Assembly: GCA_023132135.1 (NCBI GenBank)
Contig: JAGLYR010000297.1
Span: 1-7,803, forward strand
From: Candidatus Eiseniibacteriota bacterium
GTDB taxonomy: Bacteria > Arandabacterota > Arandabacteria > JAGLYR01
Direction: 5' to 3'
Length of the DNA: 7,803 nucleotides
Shown here: one piece after another, positions 4,837-7,803 of the stretch
Layout: each line of letters begins with the position of its first letter
How positions within the stretch are numbered: position 1 is the stretch's first letter
Notes under the pieces: model-generated
The model's database searches: none
What the model was told of the DNA's origin: nothing
What the model saw: the letters and a program-made list of their open reading frames with translations, nothing else
Translations under genes and position numbers: made by a program

Positions 4837-7236
4837 TCACTTGACCAGCACTACCTTGCGAGTCGCCCGTCCTTCCCCGGTCTGGAGCACGCAAAAGTAC
4901 ACGCCGCTGGAGGCACGCTCGCCCGTCAGCGTCGTCCCGTCCCATGTGACCACATGCTCGCCCGCTTCCATCCTCCCGGAGATGAGGGTCGAGACCTTTC
5001 GCCCGCCCACGTCGTAGATGGCCATCTCAACCGCCCCGCTCGCGGGAATCGAGAAAGAGATCGTCGTTCTGGGATTGAACGGGTTCGGGTAGTTCTCCAG
5101 CGGAATCGAGAGCGGGACGAACCCGCCGATCTCGTCCTCCACACCACCGAAGCAGACATCGAACACCTCGATGTCCAGGATCTGTGGTGTAGTCGCGGAG
5201 AAGTTGTAGTGGTCGATCTCCAAGTTGCGGTTGACCGCCCCCGTCGTGCACTCGTAGGCGCTGTTGAACATGTACTTGTAATCAACGAACACCGACGATG
5301 ATTCGGGGAAGATCACATCCAATGTGTAGATGAAGTCCCCGGAAGTCTCGTCCGGCGGAACGCCGTCGTCAAACATCTCGCTGATCGACGGGATGTCCCA
5401 CGCCAGCGGGGCCACGGAGCCGTTGATCGAAACCGTGTCCGTCGGCGCCGGAATCTGCGAACCGGCATCGACCCGGAACCGCACGGTTACATCCCTGCTG
5501 GTGATCCACTTGAAAGCAAAGAGGTCCAGATCCAGCACCAGCGGATTCGCCAGAGAGTAGACAGCATCGTCCAGGAAGAATGTGCGGTTGTCCCCGATAT
5601 ATTCCCAGTAGTCCGGGGCCTGGTTGTACTGGTACTTGTACTGGACATTCTTGCGGGTCCCGGCGGGGAATACCAGCTCGGCGCTGTATATCAGATCGTC
5701 CGCCGTCTCGTCCGGCGCCACCCCATCGTCCGCCAGGAAGATATCAGACGGCACGCTCCAGCTGAGTGGAGCCTCGGAGCCGCCGACCATTACCGAGTCT
5801 GTTTCCGCCGGCAAGGGATCCGTACGGTTCATATCCACCTGGAAGTGAACGGCAATAGCCGTGTTGGAGAAGTTGGTGGGATCCTCGTCGTTCCACCAGA
5901 CATCCACAGTATCACGACCGACCCCACACTGAAGACCCGGTTGGTTGTAGAAGTGATGCCCCATGGGCTCCCAGTTGCTGCACTGGTGCGTGAACTGGTA
6001 CTCGATGGGTACCGTGGCCGACCCGGAACCACAGTCGCATTCCAGGCAGAACTCGATTGTACGGGTGTAGATGCTATCGCCCGCCACCGCATCGGGAGCC
6101 ACGCCGTCGTCGTACATCAGGTGGTCACAGGTAGGATCCCAGGTGAGTGGGCTGACTCCACCCTCCACCGCAACGGTGTCCGGGTTGAAGCCGACGGTCT
6201 TCAACCGCTCGTTCATGTGGACCATGAACACGAGTTCCATCAGGCAGAAACACCGCTGGTTCCCCACACCGTCTTCCACAATGGTGTTGTTGTTCAGGTC
6301 CTTGACGTTGCGCACCGTCAGCGTGTAACAAGGACCCAGATCGAGTGCCGGGGAATTCGTGAGATAGACAACCGATGGATCGCTGTCCGATCGGGTAGCT
6401 GTCTGGACCGTGACGCCACCCGTCAGGGTGTAGTTGCCTGCCGTCTCTGCGGAAGTCTCGTCCACAGGCTCACTGAACTGTACGGTGATCGTGTCGTTGG
6501 CCGCGCAGGCGGTAATCACAACCGGAGGCGTGGTATCCGACCCAGTCGCCTCTGCGACCTCTGTCGAAACCCACACGTAGGCGGGATCGGACCAGTTTGT
6601 GGCGTCCCAGTCGCCGGACGGATCGTTCACCGTGTCCTGCGCCGGGTCAGTATCGCTGCCGCCGGTACACCAGACCTCGCACCAGAGCGTGTCCGGACTG
6701 CCAATCCGGGATTTCTCGATTTTCCACTCGATCCCGCTCACAGCGCTGTTGTCGATGGCCACGGCATCAGCTCCGCCGGACATAGACCAGTTGTGGGTCC
6801 CCTGATCCCAGGCCCAGAACTGCGTATCCGAAGGATCGTAGGGCAGATTATCCACCCAGGAATTCAGGGAGAACTCCGGCTCATGCGGTTCTTCCGCGTA
6901 GGTTGACCGCCCCCAGGCATCCTCCCACGCGCCGGTGGTATCGTTCGTCGTATCAATGTAGAGCAGGTACTTTCCCCAGTCGGTCGAGGCCAGGTTCGCA
7001 TTGACTGTGAAGAAGAAGTACCAGTAGGTCGCGTCGTTGCAGACATACAGTTCCAGCAGATCCATGTTGGCGTTGCCGTTGCCGTCACCCGAAGGATCCA
7101 CGGCCTCGGCCGCGCCGTAGACCGCCTCCACGAGACCATCCATCGTCGGAGTGCCGAAGCCGAAGGCGACGGCCTGCCCAACGCAGCCCAGGACCAGGAG
7201 TGCCAGGAACGCAACGGAGAATGCGCCTTTCATCAT
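4837..7236 (-). CDS. Exported modular carbohydrate-binding-like protein with FlgD/T9SS-type C-terminal domain
   Basis: This 799-residue protein has no recognisable catalytic domain. Modules in order are: a signal peptide (1-24, ending QAVA); a DOMON/CBM9-like beta-sandwich (about 28-230, rich in Trp and Tyr); a bacterial Ig-like domain of the SbsA/Big_5 style (about 234-330, SDTTPPVV...TVQFSEPVDE); three tandem beta-sandwich modules (about 332-458, 459-577 and 578-695), each with a DDGV[AP]PD...D.IY motif at 376, 503 and 623; and a C-terminal FlgD-Ig/T9SS-like domain (about 711-799) opening with NYPNPFNP and ending in RKVVLVK. The three modules recall starch-binding (CBM20-like) or choice-of-anchor domains. 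The likely role is binding polysaccharide at or outside the cell surface. VLGC (15-18) is a weak lipobox, so lipoprotein export is an alternative. The two ATGs at 7236 and 7233 lie behind a near-perfect Shine-Dalgarno. The Cys content is high, mainly around 329-437. Confidence 0.93.
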   Translation of the reverse strand: MMKGAFSVAFLALLVLGCVGQAVAFGFGTPTMDGLVEAVYGAAEAVDPSGDGNGNANMDLLELYVCNDATYWYFFFTVNANLASTDWGKYLLYIDTTNDTTGAWEDAWGRSTYAEEPHEPEFSLNSWVDNLPYDPSDTQFWAWDQGTHNWSMSGGADAVAIDNSAVSGIEWKIEKSRIGSPDTLWCEVWCTGGSDTDPAQDTVNDPSGDWDATNWSDPAYVWVSTEVAEATGSDTTPPVVITACAANDTITVQFSEPVDETSAETAGNYTLTGGVTVQTATRSDSDPSVVYLTNSPALDLGPCYTLTVRNVKDLNNNTIVEDGVGNQRCFCLMELVFMVHMNERLKTVGFNPDTVAVEGGVSPLTWDPTCDHLMYDDGVAPDAVAGDSIYTRTIEFCLECDCGSGSATVPIEYQFTHQCSNWEPMGHHFYNQPGLQCGVGRDTVDVWWNDEDPTNFSNTAIAVHFQVDMNRTDPLPAETDSVMVGGSEAPLSWSVPSDIFLADDGVAPDETADDLIYSAELVFPAGTRKNVQYKYQYNQAPDYWEYIGDNRTFFLDDAVYSLANPLVLDLDLFAFKWITSRDVTVRFRVDAGSQIPAPTDTVSINGSVAPLAWDIPSISEMFDDGVPPDETSGDFIYTLDVIFPESSSVFVDYKYMFNSAYECTTGAVNRNLEIDHYNFSATTPQILDIEVFDVCFGGVEDEIGGFVPLSIPLENYPNPFNPRTTISFSIPASGAVEMAIYDVGGRKVSTLISGRMEAGEHVVTWDGTTLTGERASSGVYFCVLQTGEGRATRKVVLVK
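5152..6243 (-). repeat. Three tandem protein modules inside the 799-residue gene
   Basis: Residues 332-695 divide into three related units of about 115-127 residues. Each starts with a strand such as VHFQVDMN or VRFRVDAG. Each then has a D.V.V.G...PL.W segment, a DDG..PD....D.IY turn (codons near 6067-6111, 5686-5730 and 5326-5370) and a YKY- or YQF-type strand. Units two and three are closest to each other and share DNA such as GTCTCGTCCGGCG at both turns, pointing to a fairly recent internal duplication. Unit one is more diverged and Cys-rich. Confidence 0.8.
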
Positions 7237-7242
7237 CGCGCG

Positions 7243-7250
7243 ACCTCCTT
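7243..7250 (-). promoter_or_regulatory. Near-perfect Shine-Dalgarno for the 799-residue protein
   Basis: On the minus strand AAGGAGGT (7250-7243) stands 6 nt before the first of two consecutive ATG codons (7236-7234 and 7233-7231). It is the strongest ribosome binding site in the window and suggests high translation. It also fixes the start region, although either ATG could be used. Confidence 0.85.
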
Positions 7251-7270
7251 GAAGAGTGTGTGTTGAAGAC

Positions 7271-7305
7271 GAAGCCCCGCCGGAACACCACCGCGGCGGG
7301 GCTTC
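7271..7305 (-). terminator. Strong intercistronic hairpin between the two minus-strand genes
   Basis: GAAGCCCCGCCG (7271-7282) and CGGCGGGGCTTC (7294-7305) form a perfect 12-bp stem with an 11-nt loop. On the minus strand it lies 21 nt after the TAG of the upstream gene and is followed by GTCTTCAAC, which is only mildly T-rich. The Shine-Dalgarno of the next gene begins 20 nt further on. It is either a terminator with read-through or an RNA-stabilising or processing structure that sets the relative expression of the two cistrons. Confidence 0.65.
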
Positions 7306-7326
7306 GAGCTTCGATCGAACGTTCAG

Positions 7327-7803
7327 CTACTTGTACAGCGACTTGATGGATCCCCAGGACTTCGCTTCCGCCGCGGACGGGCCGGTCGTGAAGTCGACCA
7401 TAATGCGGCCCGTGTTGCTGTCCAGGAAGAACCCCACGCACTGATCGCCGGATACATCGAAGTACCAGGTGTCGCAGTTGCTCCCAAAGCCGTTGGCGCC
7501 ACACTGCAAACCCCAGCCGTCATCGGCAGCACACTTGTACCGGAACGTGCCGCCGGCATCGAAGTGATGGACATAGCAGAAAATGCCGCCGCCAATGTCC
7601 GTCATCTCGGTCTCGCTGCTGGCCGGGTCCCAACCCTGCCAGTCGCCGACCGCGGCCCAGGTATGAGTCTGGGCGATCAGCTTGCTGTCATAGACAGCGT
7701 TGGACTCCGGCGACCAGCCCACCTGCGCGTTGGTGTCCAGGTAGAACGTGACATCCTCTCCCGCAGTGAAGGAGATAGGAATATTGGAATCACCCGGATA
7801 CTT
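7327..7803 (-). CDS. C-terminal part of a secreted protein with X25/CBM-like glucan-binding modules (5' end outside window)
   Basis: The frame is open to the right edge, so only the last 158 residues are seen and the start is missing. A GTG at 7722 is internal and not a likely start, because the frame upstream of it reads as good protein (ISFTAGEDVTFYLDTN). The visible part is the end of one module and one whole module: HTWAAVGDWQGWDPASSETEMTDIGGGIF, an AGGTFRYKCAADDGW strand, then VGFFLDSNTGRIMVDF. This pattern (aromatic GDWQGWDP, glycine turn, YKC strand, FFLDS end) resembles the X25/SusE-type starch-binding modules of pullulanases and outer-membrane starch proteins. Five cysteines suggest export and disulfides. 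The last residues, WGSIKSLYK, could be a sorting tail. A catalytic domain may lie outside the window. It probably shares a transcript with the 799-residue gene 91 bp downstream. Confidence 0.82.
   Translation of the reverse strand, partial: KYPGDSNIPISFTAGEDVTFYLDTNAQVGWSPESNAVYDSKLIAQTHTWAAVGDWQGWDPASSETEMTDIGGGIFCYVHHFDAGGTFRYKCAADDGWGLQCGANGFGSNCDTWYFDVSGDQCVGFFLDSNTGRIMVDFTTGPSAAEAKSWGSIKSLYK

Noticed and set aside
4648-5301. A 217-codon plus-strand frame spanning the convergent spacer
   Set aside because: It crosses the end of the TamA-like gene, the intergenic hairpins and the antisense of the FlgD-like domain, so it cannot be a coherent protein.
5623-5644. Repeated TTGTACTGG in the minus-strand gene
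   Set aside because: It encodes the alternating YKYQY strand of a beta-sandwich module, so the repetition follows from the protein sequence.
5845-6906. A 353-codon plus-strand frame
   Set aside because: It is antisense to the well-supported 799-residue gene, is Arg/His/Val-rich with no recognisable domain, and has no promoter or ribosome binding site.
7310-7324. Overlapping small palindromes TTCGATCGAA and GAACGTTC after the partial gene
   Set aside because: Short palindromes of this size occur by chance, and there is no spacing or repeat that would suggest an operator.

Overview
The window looks like a chromosomal segment from a GC-rich (roughly 60% by eye) diderm bacterium of an uncultured type. 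An Omp85 barrel protein and a TamB-family protein show that it has an outer membrane. Secreted multi-domain proteins ending in an 'NYPNPFNP' FlgD/T9SS-like C-terminal module are typical of the FCB superphylum and neighbouring candidate phyla (Eisenbacteria-, Krumholzibacteria-, Latescibacteria- or Zixibacteria-like). The placement is inferred from protein style, not from a marker gene. I see no rRNA, tRNA, CRISPR array, transposase or phage gene.

Layout. Positions 1-347 are non-coding: a GC-rich hairpin, a small hairpin and a long imperfect purine/pyrimidine inverted repeat, followed by a good sigma70-type promoter at 348-376. A plus-strand operon of three genes follows: a beta-CASP metallo-beta-lactamase-fold RNase (408-1796); a short TamB-like protein whose start overlaps the RNase gene (about 1753-2949); and a TamA-like three-POTRA Omp85 protein (2970-4733). 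The 103-bp gap at 4734-4836 lies between convergent genes. It holds a perfect 10-bp hairpin, a 12-bp direct repeat and a 9-bp hairpin.

The right part is on the minus strand. Read in transcription order, the first gene runs in from the right edge: the 3' end of a secreted protein with glucan-binding (X25/CBM-like) modules (7803-7327). A strong intercistronic hairpin (7305-7271) follows, and then a 799-residue exported modular protein (7236-4837). That protein has an N-terminal DOMON/CBM9-like domain, a bacterial Ig-like domain, three tandem beta-sandwich modules sharing a 'DDGVxPDE' signature, and a FlgD/T9SS-like tail.

How the genes fit together. The TamA-like and TamB-like pair should build or supply the outer membrane, by insertion of barrel proteins and/or phospholipid transport. 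Its TamB partner is unusually small and keeps only the conserved C-terminal part. The RNase at the head of the operon has no obvious functional link to envelope biogenesis, but the gene overlap suggests coupled translation. The two minus-strand proteins look like cell-surface or secreted carbohydrate-binding proteins with no catalytic domain in view. Nothing here is a clear new defence or mobile system. The points most worth a second look are the mini-TamB/TamA operon, the modular surface proteins with their candidate sorting tails, and the intergenic repeats.
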